Shown piece after piece: positions 50,230 through 58,414 of a DNA stretch of 64,000 nt. Within the stretch, counting starts at the first letter, position 1, and the number at the start of each line of letters is the position of its first letter. The translations under genes and the position numbers were made by a program. Source of the DNA: Halomonas sp. PR-M31 (GTDB taxonomy: Bacteria > Pseudomonadota > Gammaproteobacteria > Pseudomonadales > Halomonadaceae); contig NZ_JIBT01000035.1 in NCBI RefSeq assembly GCF_001039575.1, forward strand, positions 39,100-103,099, written 5' to 3'. The notes beneath the pieces were generated by a model that saw only the letters and a program-made list of their open reading frames with translations, was not told the DNA's origin and searched no databases.

Positions 50230-51138
50230 ATGGATCGCTTTGCCGGTATCCGCGCATTTACCCGGGTTGTAGAGGCCGGTGGTTTTGCCGCCGCAGCGCG
50301 CGAGATGAACCTGTCCCGGTCGGTAGTCAACAAGGCCGTCATCAATCTCGAGCAGGAGCTCGGCATACAGTTGCTGCGGCGCAGTACGCGGCAGGTCACT
50401 CCTACGGATACCGGCATGGCGTTCTACGATCGCTGCCGGCAAATTCTTGGCGATCTGGACGACGCAATTTCATCCGTCACGTCGCTGCAAGGTGAGCCAA
50501 CCGGCAATCTGCGCGTCAACGCCCCCATGTCTTTTGGCACCCATCATCTATCCCGAGTGATCGCCGAATATATGGCGCTGTATCCCAAGGTTCATGTGGA
50601 GCTGGTACTCAATGACCGCGTTATCGACCCGATCGAGGAAGGATTCGATGTAACGATACGGATTGGAACTCCGCAAGCGACTACCAGTCTTGTGACTCGG
50701 GAGCTGGTGATCGCCCGGCGGGTGCTTTGCGCATCGCCGGACTATCTACAGCGCTGGGGGATACCATCGAAGCCCGCTGAACTTAGCGCGCACCGCTGTT
50801 TGCACTATGGCTATCTGGATTCCGGTAGCAGATGGCGCTTACGAGGGCCGGAAGGCGAGCAAAGCTATGCAATCAACTGCGTCATGTGGGCAAACAACGC
50901 CGAGCCTCTGCGTGACGCCGCGATAAATCATCAAGGTATTGCCATGCTGCCAACCTTTATTGCCGGCGAGGCTCTACAGAGCGGGCAACTACGCACGCTT
51001 CTTGATGACTACCCACCATCCGATATCACGCTGAGTGCGCTATATCCCCGACACCGGCATCTGTCCACCAAGGTGAGCATGCTGGTCGACTTGTTGTCCT
51101 TGCGTTTTAGTGCTCAACCCTATTGGGATTGGGGGTAG
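50230..51138 (+). CDS. LysR-family transcriptional regulator
   Basis: A 302-residue LysR regulator of the CrgA/AaeR-like group. The helix-turn-helix is [59 protein letters not shown] (residues about 4-64), followed by an effector domain that begins [12 protein letters not shown]. The recognition helix SRSVVNKAV is unlike that of the LysR at 43963, so it reads different sites. It is divergent from ycaC. Confidence 0.92.
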   Translation: MDRFAGIRAFTRVVEAGGFAAAAREMNLSRSVVNKAVINLEQELGIQLLRRSTRQVTPTDTGMAFYDRCRQILGDLDDAISSVTSLQGEPTGNLRVNAPMSFGTHHLSRVIAEYMALYPKVHVELVLNDRVIDPIEEGFDVTIRIGTPQATTSLVTRELVIARRVLCASPDYLQRWGIPSKPAELSAHRCLHYGYLDSGSRWRLRGPEGEQSYAINCVMWANNAEPLRDAAINHQGIAMLPTFIAGEALQSGQLRTLLDDYPPSDITLSALYPRHRHLSTKVSMLVDLLSLRFSAQPYWDWG

Positions 51139-51154
51139 TGAGGCAATCGCGAGA

Positions 51155-52399
51155 TCAATCTTTATTCAACCGGTCCAGTGCCCAGCCGACGCTGAAACCG
51201 TGCAAGATCGTCGATAGAAGAATAACCAGGCCAACGAGCGACCAAAGCTGAATCTCGTTGATGAACTCTAAATGGTTCCCCGCGTAGCACAAATAATAAA
51301 TTGAGCCGATGCCCCGCACTCCGTACACCGAAACCACAGCCCTGCTGCGAAGATCAAGATCGGTTCTCAGTAGCGCAACCCATCCCGAGACAGGGCGGAT
51401 GACCATGAGCAGTACAATGGTTACGACGAAATGCGTCCAGCTCAGATCCGCCAACAAAAGCGGAAGGACACTGCCCAGGGCAACAAGTAGTAGCGCGGTA
51501 AGCGCGTCCTCGATGGATTCACAGAAATCGTGCAGGCGACGGTGAAAGTGATGCTCCTCTTCTATCCGCCGCAAGGTCAGCCCAAGGATCGCAACAGCGA
51601 TAAAGCCATACCCTTCGACTATTTCGGTCAAGCCATAGCACATCAGTACTGCTGCAAATGCGATCACGCCTGAACCGGTTTCGGCTAAAAGAGCGTCTTT
51701 GGGCACGGTAAAAAGAATGTACCCAAGCGCCTTGCCGCTGATCCAGCCCATGACAACGCCCAGAACGATGCGATAGAAGACATCCCATAAAATCCAGTCC
51801 AACCCCCAGGCAGCGGGGTTCAAGCCTTCCGCAGCTACAATCAGTCCCAAATACACAAATGGAAATGCCAGCCCGTCGTTCAGGCCGGCTTCTGTGCTCA
51901 AAGTAAAGCGAACGGGATGTTCCGAGCCCTCATGTGGCGGACCAACTTGCACGTCCGATGCCAAAACCGGATCGGTTGGAGCCAGCACAGCGCCGAGAAG
52001 AATCGCACCCGCCACCGTCAGTCCCGCCAACCCGACTCCCAGCAAAGTTACTGTGAAAATGGTCAATGGCATCGCGATAGCCAGCATCCGCAGTGTCGGC
52101 GTCCATTTTTTCCATGGCTGCAAGCTGTCGATACGCATACCTGCAGCAAATAGTGCAACGATGATGGTCAGCTCGCTCATCAGCTCCCAAGGCAGGGGCG
52201 TTTGGCGCGGATCGGGTAGCACCGGCAAACCCGGCAGCAATAATGTGGCGCCTGCACCAAAAAGGATCATGAGCGGGGCCGCCACAGGTTCACGCTTGGA
52301 TATCAGACGCGGTAGCCAACGCGCCACGATCACAATTGCGCCGACGACCGCTAGAGCAACATGATAAGAACTCAGAGTGAAAAACGCTTCGTGCTGCAT
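51155..52399 (-). CDS. Cation:proton antiporter, CPA1/NhaP type
   Basis: A 414-residue membrane protein with about 12 helices. The ion-binding motifs of the CPA1 family are present: LAPTDPVLASDVQ with the TD pair, and STEAGLNDGLAFPFVYLGL with the ND pair. VVSVYGVRGIGSIYYLCYA matches a conserved late helix. It probably exchanges Na+ or K+ for H+ in the inner membrane; the ion is not predictable. It has no hydrophilic C-terminal regulatory domain. Confidence 0.9.
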   Translation of the reverse strand: MQHEAFFTLSSYHVALAVVGAIVIVARWLPRLISKREPVAAPLMILFGAGATLLLPGLPVLPDPRQTPLPWELMSELTIIVALFAAGMRIDSLQPWKKWTPTLRMLAIAMPLTIFTVTLLGVGLAGLTVAGAILLGAVLAPTDPVLASDVQVGPPHEGSEHPVRFTLSTEAGLNDGLAFPFVYLGLIVAAEGLNPAAWGLDWILWDVFYRIVLGVVMGWISGKALGYILFTVPKDALLAETGSGVIAFAAVLMCYGLTEIVEGYGFIAVAILGLTLRRIEEEHHFHRRLHDFCESIEDALTALLLVALGSVLPLLLADLSWTHFVVTIVLLMVIRPVSGWVALLRTDLDLRSRAVVSVYGVRGIGSIYYLCYAGNHLEFINEIQLWSLVGLVILLSTILHGFSVGWALDRLNKD

Positions 52400-52777
52400 G
52401 TTCTAGTAATCCTGTTCCAGGACAAGTCGTTATACGCAATTTGATGCGGTGTCGCGACTCATGGTCTGCGGCCTCGCTTGCCAGCGCAAATCATCATACT
52501 CATGGAAAGAACGCTGCTTCTGGCTTTGGGTCAGTCATTAGATAGAAGACTGACTTGTATTTGTAGAAGTTGTTGAAAGGTATTTCTGGTCATTCGGTAG
52601 GAAAAGAATTGGTAGCCTCGACTGAATAACGTCCGGCACACATTATGCCGCCGTATATGCCCCTTGAGCGGGGGCGAGTCAAGGAATGCTATAAAATGTC
52701 CAGACACAAGAAAGGGGCCCTGAGGCCCCTGTTCATGCGGTTTCTGGTGTTTCTTAGTGTGTCCTGAAACCCTTGTT
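52400..52777. other. Gene-free interval between ssrA and the antiporter gene
   Basis: No coding frame or integrase-type sequence was found in these 378 bases. The left part must hold the antiporter promoter. The right part holds the ssrA terminator. The 3' end of ssrA is a common integration site, but no duplicated ssrA end or mobile gene is visible here. Confidence 0.6.
52713..52730 (-). terminator. Terminator downstream of ssrA
   Basis: On the minus strand, a 7-bp stem (AGGGGCC / GGCCCCT) with a 4-base loop is followed by TTCTTGT, about 48 bases beyond the tmRNA CCA end. Confidence 0.7.
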
Positions 52778-53157
52778 TGGTGGAGGCGGGGGGAATTGAA
52801 CCCCCGTCCGCCGATACTCGCTCTTCGGCTCTACATGCTTAGGTCCGTCTTTTGATTTAACGCTGTGGACTCCGACGAGCAGGATTCCACACCGCGATTC
52901 TTCTTTAGTTTAGCGATTGACGTGAAGACACCGCCAATCACGATCCTGTCAGCTTTAGCTCGTATCCCCTTAGCCATGAACAGGCACATCGCCTTGGGGC
53001 CAGGCTAACAACTAGCAGTTTTTACGCTGCCAGTGCACCTTGAGCATAGTTTTCGTCGTTTGCGACTATTTAGTCGTGATGTTGAATTTACGAGATACAT
53101 CACGCTCTCGGCATGCACCTAGGAGGTTGCCATCGACGTCGAAGCCATGTCGCCCCC
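52778..53157 (-). ncRNA. ssrA: Transfer-messenger RNA (tmRNA)
   Basis: A 380-base RNA. The 5' end GGGGGCG pairs with CGCCTCC just before the encoded 3' ACCA to form the alanine-type acceptor stem. A T-arm with GGTTCAATTCCCCCC is visible. The tag reading frame starts at GCA (53063) and gives ANDENYAQGALAA before a TAA (53022), so tagged proteins end with the ALAA degradation signal. tmRNA rescues stalled ribosomes with SmpB, encoded 58 bases upstream on the same strand. Ends were set by acceptor-stem pairing. Confidence 0.96.
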
Positions 53158-53215
53158 AGATAAGTGGCTATTCTAACAGGTGGGGATGGACCAACGCCAG
53201 CTCAAGCCCCTCGCG

Positions 53216-53695
53216 CTATTTGTTTTCCCGCATGATACGGGCTTTTTGGCGATCCCAGTCCCGCGCCTTCTCAGTGGCACGCTTGTCGTGCAGCTTCTTG
53301 CCGGTCACCAGGGCAAGCTCACACTTGATCAGGTTTTTCTTCCAGTACAGCTTGAGCGGTACGCAAGTGTGCCCCTTATCTTGGGTACGCGAGAAAATCC
53401 GGGCAATTTCCTTGCGATGCAACAGTAGTTTACGTGTGCGAGTCGGATCGGCGATTACATGAGTGCTGGCGGTGTTCAGTGGCATAATATGGCTACCCAG
53501 CAACCAGGCTTCGGCTTCCTTGATGAGAATGTAGGTGTCGGTGAGCTGCGCTTTCCCGGCGCGCATGCTTTTGACTTCCCACCCCGCCAGCGCAAGCCCA
53601 GCTTCGAAGGTCTCTTCGATATGATATTCAAAGCGCGCCTTCTTGTTCAGTGCGATGACATTGCTGCCTGCCTTCTTGGCTTTTTTCGTGGCCAT
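53216..53695 (-). CDS. smpB: SsrA-binding protein SmpB
   Basis: A 159-residue basic protein. It has [38 protein letters not shown] at the N terminus, then the [27 protein letters not shown] region, and a basic C-terminal tail ([14 protein letters not shown]) that enters the decoding centre. It delivers tmRNA to stalled ribosomes. The start at 53695 (MATKKAKK) matches the family; a longer in-frame lead was rejected. Confidence 0.96.
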   Translation of the reverse strand: MATKKAKKAGSNVIALNKKARFEYHIEETFEAGLALAGWEVKSMRAGKAQLTDTYILIKEAEAWLLGSHIMPLNTASTHVIADPTRTRKLLLHRKEIARIFSRTQDKGHTCVPLKLYWKKNLIKCELALVTGKKLHDKRATEKARDWDRQKARIMRENK

Positions 53696-53899
53696 GAGTC
53701 CTCTTGTCCTGATATGCCATATCCGCCAGCCCTTCGATATGGGGCAAAGCGTGATACCATTCAAGGTCTTGGCGTGATAATGATCATGGTACGCCTTGGC
53801 GTGCGTTCGCAATAGTGCATAAATATGTGTATTGCATAGACACATGAATCAGGCATACGAGTAAAATGCGTCAGCATAGTGACTTCAGCGGAGAGGTAT

Positions 53900-54337
53900 A
53901 TGCCTACGGTCAATCGATCTGCTTTGGTGCGGCATTCCCCGCAAGCCATGTTCGACTTGGTCAACGATTTCGAACGCTACCCTGAATTTTTGCCTGGCTG
54001 TCGTCGCACGCGCTTGATCGAGCGCGACGAAGACCACCTCATTGGCGAGCTGACGTTGGGTAAGGCCGGCGTCGAGCAGAGTTTTACTACGCGCAACGAT
54101 CTTTATGAGCCCGAGCGCATCGAGCTTTCTTTGGTCAATGGCCCCTTCAAGCATATGCGTGGGCGCTGGCTGTTCATGCCTATGGGGCAAGAAGCCTGCA
54201 AGGTTAGCCTCGAGATGAATTTCGAGTTCTCCAATCGATTGTTGGGCATGGCGTTTGGTAAATTATTCAACCAGATGGCCAAGCAGCAGGTCGAGGCGTT
54301 TACCCGGCGCGCCGATGTCGTCTATGGAAAAAAATGA
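53900..54337 (+). CDS. ratA: RatA-type START-domain protein (coenzyme Q-binding)
   Basis: A 145-residue protein of the COQ10/RatA family: VRHSPQAMFDLVNDFERYPEFLPGCRRTRL near the start and VNGPFKHMRGRW in the middle. RatA was described as the toxin of an E. coli pair that blocks 70S formation, while the family's eukaryotic members bind ubiquinone. The start at 53900 follows GGAGAGG. It overlaps the rnfH-type gene, and ratA-rnfH lies divergent from smpB as in enterobacteria. Confidence 0.92.
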   Translation: MPTVNRSALVRHSPQAMFDLVNDFERYPEFLPGCRRTRLIERDEDHLIGELTLGKAGVEQSFTTRNDLYEPERIELSLVNGPFKHMRGRWLFMPMGQEACKVSLEMNFEFSNRLLGMAFGKLFNQMAKQQVEAFTRRADVVYGKK

Positions 54338-54668
54338 CGATGTCGGTACCGCCGTGTCAGCTGGCGGTGAGCCGCTAATCGTGGAGGTTGCCTTTGCTCT
54401 TCCTGAGTCTCAAAAGATAGTCGTCTTGACCGTTTCGCCGGGCACTACTGCTCGACAAGCGGTCGCGATGGCGCAGATGCCGCAGTATTTCCCCGCTTTA
54501 CCCCTAGAAACGTTCACACAGGGCGCGCTAGGAATTTTCGGCAAGCTGCTGCGCGACCCTGACCAACATGTGCTGCGAGCCGGCGATCGTGTCGAAATCT
54601 ACCGACCTCTACACATTGATCCCAAACAAGCGCGGGCGAAACGTGCAACACGCAACGCCCGAGGTTAA
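54324..54668 (+). CDS. rnfH: RnfH family ubiquitin-like protein
   Basis: A 114-residue protein of the RnfH/RatB family, with a beta-grasp fold: IVEVAFALPESQKIVVLTVSPGTTARQA, then FGKLLRDPDQHVLRAGDRVEIYRPL. The function is not firmly known. It overlaps ratA by 14 bases. The C terminus is basic. It converges on bamE with 15 bases between stops. Confidence 0.9.
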   Translation: MEKNDDVGTAVSAGGEPLIVEVAFALPESQKIVVLTVSPGTTARQAVAMAQMPQYFPALPLETFTQGALGIFGKLLRDPDQHVLRAGDRVEIYRPLHIDPKQARAKRATRNARG

Positions 54669-54683
54669 AAATGACGATATGGG

Positions 54684-55139
54684 CTAGATTCGCTCCCCGC
54701 GACTATCCGGTTCTTCCCCCGGAGCGGGTACTGGCGAGCTGCCAGGTATCGGCTCGACGCCGCCAGGATCCAGGGCCGGGCCCAGATCGGAATCTGGCGA
54801 CAGCTCCATGTTGGCATCCATATCTCCCGACGTCTTGATATCGACCAACTGGTTGTTGGCGAAGGTCAAGGTCACTCGACGCTGCTTTACTCCGGCATAG
54901 GCTTCATCCAGTCGAGACACATATTCCCATTGATTTTCATCGAAGGGTGTTCTCAAAAGCGGCATGCCCATGACATAGGCGACCTGTTCGCGGCTCATGC
55001 CCGGCTTTAGCTGGGTGACCATGTCTTGAGTGAACAGATTGCCCTGGGGCAAATCGCGCTTGTAGACGCTAAAATAACTGCAGCCACCCATCAGGGAGAG
55101 AGCAATGGAAAAGGTGGCTATTTTGATAAGATTTTGCAT
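54684..55139 (-). CDS. bamE: Outer membrane protein assembly factor BamE
   Basis: A 151-residue lipoprotein with lipobox LMGGC (Cys20). The BamE core is GNLFTQDMVTQLKPGMSREQVAYVMGMPLLRTPFDENQWEYV. It is part of the BAM complex that inserts beta-barrel proteins. It is longer than E. coli BamE (113 residues) because of a Pro/Glu/Asp-rich C-terminal tail of about 40 residues. The start at 55139 begins the signal peptide. It is divergent from fur, the same arrangement as omlA-fur in Pseudomonas. Confidence 0.95.
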   Translation of the reverse strand: MQNLIKIATFSIALSLMGGCSYFSVYKRDLPQGNLFTQDMVTQLKPGMSREQVAYVMGMPLLRTPFDENQWEYVSRLDEAYAGVKQRRVTLTFANNQLVDIKTSGDMDANMELSPDSDLGPALDPGGVEPIPGSSPVPAPGEEPDSRGERI

Positions 55140-55211
55140 TTGGCTCCATTCTTCACTATCGTTTCTTGGGCCGATCATACCCGACCCATCACAATACTGC
55201 GAAGAGCTATC

Positions 55212-55655
55212 ATGGCCGATCAGAACCACGAACTACGCAGGGCGGGACTCAAGGTTACACTGCCTCGTGTCAAGATCCTGCAAATCCTTGAAAGTTCCAC
55301 GGGTGATCATCTTAGCGCCGAAGATGTTTACAAGGCGTTGTTGGATGCCGGTGAGGACGTGGGCTTGGCAACCGTTTATCGCGTGCTGACGCAGTTTGAG
55401 ACCGCGGGCCTCGTGGTGCGTCATAATTTCGACGGCGGGCATGCGGTCTTTGAAATGTCCCACGAGGAACATCATGATCACATGGTGTGCCTGGAAAGTG
55501 GCCAGATCATTGAGTTCTTCGATGATCAGATTGAGCGTCGCCAGCAGGAAATCGTCGAAGAACACGGCTACGAGCTCGTCGACCATGCCTTGGTGTTATA
55601 TGTGCGGCCCAAGGGCTCTCGGGCGACTCGCCAGGAAGGCGTCAAGAAGTCCTAG
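55212..55655 (+). CDS. fur: Ferric uptake regulator
   Basis: A 147-residue Fur protein. The winged helix includes RVKILQILESS and the recognition region EDVGLATVYRVLTQFETAGLV. The metal-binding stretch HEEHHDHMVC (about residues 84-93) is present. Only one Cys of the CxxC pair found in E. coli Fur remains (CLES), as in Pseudomonas Fur. It represses iron-uptake genes when bound to Fe(II). The ATG at 55212 is the family start. No canonical Fur box was recognised in its own promoter. Confidence 0.95.
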   Translation: MADQNHELRRAGLKVTLPRVKILQILESSTGDHLSAEDVYKALLDAGEDVGLATVYRVLTQFETAGLVVRHNFDGGHAVFEMSHEEHHDHMVCLESGQIIEFFDDQIERRQQEIVEEHGYELVDHALVLYVRPKGSRATRQEGVKKS

Positions 55656-55685
55656 CACTGCAGTATGTGTGCTCTGCCAAGTTAA

Positions 55686-55714
55686 AAAACGCCAGCTTTT
55701 GAGGCTGGCGTTTT
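55686..55714. terminator. Bidirectional terminator between fur and recN
   Basis: An 11-bp perfect stem (AAAACGCCAGC / GCTGGCGTTTT) with a 7-base loop has A and T runs on both sides. It lies between the convergent fur and recN stops and can serve both. Confidence 0.93.
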
Positions 55715-55744
55715 CAATTGTTGGAATGTGTCTGGCTGGACGCA

Positions 55745-57418
55745 TCAATGATGAGCCCGTTGGCTGGCATCCAGCATCTCTCGGGCATGAGCCAGGGTTC
55801 TATCCGATAGATGGATGCCGCCGAGCATACGCGCCAGTTCCTTGACGCGACCGGCCTCATCGAGCAGCGCCATCTGCGTTAGTGTCACGTCCTCAGCGGC
55901 TTGTTTCTCGATATGCAGATGTTGATGCGCCTGAGCGGCCACCTGGGGCAGGTGAGTGACGGTCATAACCTGACCGGACTGACCCAAGCGTCGCAAGAGC
56001 TGTCCCACGATCTCGGCGGTGGCACCTGATACCCCTACGTCTACCTCATCAAAGACCAGCGTTGCGATGGTGCTGTGACTTGCCGCGACAACCTGAATGG
56101 CCAGACTGATGCGGGATAGCTCGCCCCCGGAGGCAACTTTGGCCAACGGGCGTGCCGGCTGACCGGGATTGGCACTGATCAAGAAGCGCACTGAATCCAG
56201 ACCGTTGGGCTGCGGCGTGTCTCGAGAGGCAATGTCAACCTCGAAACGCGCCTTGCCCATGGCAAGAAAGCCCAGCTGATCCTGCACTTCCTTGCCAAAG
56301 GCGACTGCCGCCTTATGGCGCTTCTTACTGATGCTACGAGCAGCCTTGCGATAAATCTCTCGAATGGTTTCGACGTTAGCCGTCAATGCTTCCAGGTCGT
56401 GTTCGCCGCCTTCTAAAGAATCTAGTTCGTCGCGCAGTCGCTGCTGCAGTTCGATCAATTCTTCCGGCATCACATGATGCTTGCGCGCGACGCGATGAAT
56501 CTCTGCAAGGCGTTCCTCTACCTGAGCCAGGCGTTCCGGATCGAGTTCCGTGTGATCGATGAAACAGTGCAGCTCTCGCGCTGCCTCCTCGATCTGTATC
56601 TGGGCGTCGCCAAGCATGCTGCGGGCTTCGGCAAGTGGACCATGCTCGGCGCCGGGCAAGTTGCCAATACGCGTCAATGCCTGATGGAGCAGCGTTAGCG
56701 CCCCGCCTTCATCATGATCGCAACAATCCACCGCAAGCTGCGTTTCCCGTAACGTCTCTTCCGCATGGGCCAGTAGAACTTGCTCCTGCTCCAGCGCCTC
56801 GAGTTCGCTATCGGCCAGCGCCAGTTGGTCAAGCTCTTCTACCTGATAGCGCAGCAGCTGGCGACGAGCCTGAATCTCATCACCGCTATCTGACAGATGC
56901 TTCAATCGACGGCGTGCTTCCTGCCATTGGCGAAAGGTGACGCCCAGTTCGTTGACAGCATCGCTCTGGTCGGCGAAATCGTCGAGCAGGCGTAAGTGGG
57001 TGTCTTCTTGTAGCAGCGCCTGGTGGGCATGCTGTCCGTGAATCTCGATCAGGTGCTCGCCTAGCGCCTTGAGATCGCTTACCGTGCAGGGTTGGCCGTT
57101 GATCCAGGCCTTGGAGCGACCGTTGGCAGTCACGACTCTGCGCAGCAGACAATCTTCCGTGGGCAACTCCCGGGCCTCGAGCCATGCCTTTGCGACAGGC
57201 AATCGCTCAATATCGAAGCGAGCGCTGAGATCCGCGCGTTTGGCTCCATGGCGGACACTGGCGGCGTCGGCTCGTTCACCAAGACACAGCCCTAAAGCAC
57301 CCAGTAGAACCGATTTGCCGGCGCCGGTTTCACCGGTAATAGCGGTCATGCCGTCATGCAGATCGAGATCAAGACGCTCGACGATGGCAAAGTCACGAAC
57401 CGCAAGCTGGACGAGCAT
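55745..57418 (-). CDS. recN: DNA repair protein RecN
   Basis: A 557-residue SMC-like ATPase. Walker A is GETGAGKS (about residue 30). Long coiled coils fill the middle, and Walker B is LVFDEVDVGVSG near the C terminus. RecN helps hold and repair broken chromosomes. The ATG at 57418 was chosen over an in-frame GTG 6 bases upstream because GGAGGT lies 5 bases before it. A LexA box 43 bases upstream shows SOS control. Confidence 0.96.
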   Translation of the reverse strand: MLVQLAVRDFAIVERLDLDLHDGMTAITGETGAGKSVLLGALGLCLGERADAASVRHGAKRADLSARFDIERLPVAKAWLEARELPTEDCLLRRVVTANGRSKAWINGQPCTVSDLKALGEHLIEIHGQHAHQALLQEDTHLRLLDDFADQSDAVNELGVTFRQWQEARRRLKHLSDSGDEIQARRQLLRYQVEELDQLALADSELEALEQEQVLLAHAEETLRETQLAVDCCDHDEGGALTLLHQALTRIGNLPGAEHGPLAEARSMLGDAQIQIEEAARELHCFIDHTELDPERLAQVEERLAEIHRVARKHHVMPEELIELQQRLRDELDSLEGGEHDLEALTANVETIREIYRKAARSISKKRHKAAVAFGKEVQDQLGFLAMGKARFEVDIASRDTPQPNGLDSVRFLISANPGQPARPLAKVASGGELSRISLAIQVVAASHSTIATLVFDEVDVGVSGATAEIVGQLLRRLGQSGQVMTVTHLPQVAAQAHQHLHIEKQAAEDVTLTQMALLDEAGRVKELARMLGGIHLSDRTLAHAREMLDASQRAHH

Positions 57419-57460
57419 GATCACCTCCAGTGTAGTGAATAAAGAATCATCGAATCCGAT

Positions 57461-57476
57461 CTGTGTGTTTATACAG
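57461..57476 (-). promoter_or_regulatory. LexA (SOS) box of recN
   Basis: CTGT-GTGTTTAT-ACAG is a perfect match to the LexA consensus CTGT-N8-ACAG, flanked by the expected TA on the ACAG side (ACAGTA). It sits 43 bases before the recN ATG, between recN and divergent grpE. Confidence 0.88.
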
Positions 57477-57536
57477 TACCCGATGTCCTTTCTTCAATCC
57501 CTCATGCCAATGCAACGTCACAACGTAAAAGCATGC

Positions 57537-57564
57537 CTTGAGATCTCTCACGACAACCCCATAT
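57537..57564 (+). promoter_or_regulatory. Sigma-32 heat-shock promoter of grpE
   Basis: CTTGAGA (57537-57543) and CCCCATAT (57557-57564) are separated by 13 bases, close to the sigma-32 consensus CTTGAAA-N13-17-CCCCATnT. It lies 84 bases before the grpE ATG. Confidence 0.85.
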
Positions 57565-57648
57565 AGGGAGCAAATCAATGACCTTCGCGGCTTTGGGCCG
57601 CTCATTTCATTTAACTTCGTTTAAGTTCAGTGATGTCAGGAGAGCGAC

Positions 57649-58299
57649 ATGGCTAGAGATCCACAAGTACCAAGTGATGAACCAATCAGTGAAGAAATGC
57701 AGCGCGCCGAGCGTGATGCAGAGCCTCAGGCCGAGCCCATCGAAGGTCAGCTTGATGATGCGGATGCGGGCGAAAGGGCCCTGGCGGAGGACGATGCGCT
57801 GTTCAATGCGGAAGCCATCGAAGACCCTGAGGCCGATGTGTTGGCCGCCAGGGTCGAAGAGCTCGAGCAGGCCCTGGGCGAGGCCAAGGATCAAGCGCTG
57901 CGTGCTGCCGCCGAGAGTCAGAATGTGCGCCGGCGTGCCGAGCAGGATGTAGAAAAAGCACGCAAATTCGCCCTTGAGAAGTTCGTCAAGGAGCTTTTGC
58001 CAGTCGTCGATAGCCTGGAGAAAGCATTTGACGCCATGGGAGATGGTGCCAGCGACGCACACCGGGAAGGGGTCTCGATGACCTTGAAGCTGCAGCTCGA
58101 TGTGTTGGCCAAGTTCGGCGTCGAGCCTGTCGATCCTCAGGGCGAGCCATTTGACCCTCAGTATCACGAAGCCATGACCATGGTGCCCAACGGCGATCTC
58201 GATCCCAACACCGTGATGGACGTGATCCAAAAAGGCTACGTGCTCAATGGACGATTGGTGCGTCCAGCCATGGTAGTGGTCAGCAAATCCGCACAATGA
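57649..58299 (+). CDS. grpE: Nucleotide exchange factor GrpE
   Basis: A 216-residue protein. The first 65 residues are acidic and disordered. A long coiled coil ([59 protein letters not shown]) follows, then the C-terminal beta domain with [40 protein letters not shown]. It releases ADP from DnaK. CAGGAGAG precedes the ATG. It is followed by dnaK after 115 bases with its own promoter. Confidence 0.97.
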   Translation: MARDPQVPSDEPISEEMQRAERDAEPQAEPIEGQLDDADAGERALAEDDALFNAEAIEDPEADVLAARVEELEQALGEAKDQALRAAAESQNVRRRAEQDVEKARKFALEKFVKELLPVVDSLEKAFDAMGDGASDAHREGVSMTLKLQLDVLAKFGVEPVDPQGEPFDPQYHEAMTMVPNGDLDPNTVMDVIQKGYVLNGRLVRPAMVVVSKSAQ

Positions 58300-58324
58300 A
58301 TTGACGGCTTGATAGGACGCCCCC

Positions 58325-58352
58325 CTTGAAAGGTGCATTCAAGCCCCCAAAT
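58325..58352 (+). promoter_or_regulatory. Sigma-32 heat-shock promoter of dnaK
   Basis: CTTGAAA (58325-58331, exact match) and CCCCAAAT (58345-58352) are 13 bases apart. It lies 63 bases before the dnaK ATG, so dnaK can be induced independently of grpE. Confidence 0.8.
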
Positions 58353-58414
58353 AGACGTCAAAGACACAACGCAAGTCGTTACAAACAGTCAAGCAATAAT
58401 TTTGAGGTATTTAT

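Noticed and set aside
53040..53462. Open frames across ssrA and smpB on the plus strand
   Set aside because: They run antisense through the tmRNA and smpB and encode nothing recognisable.
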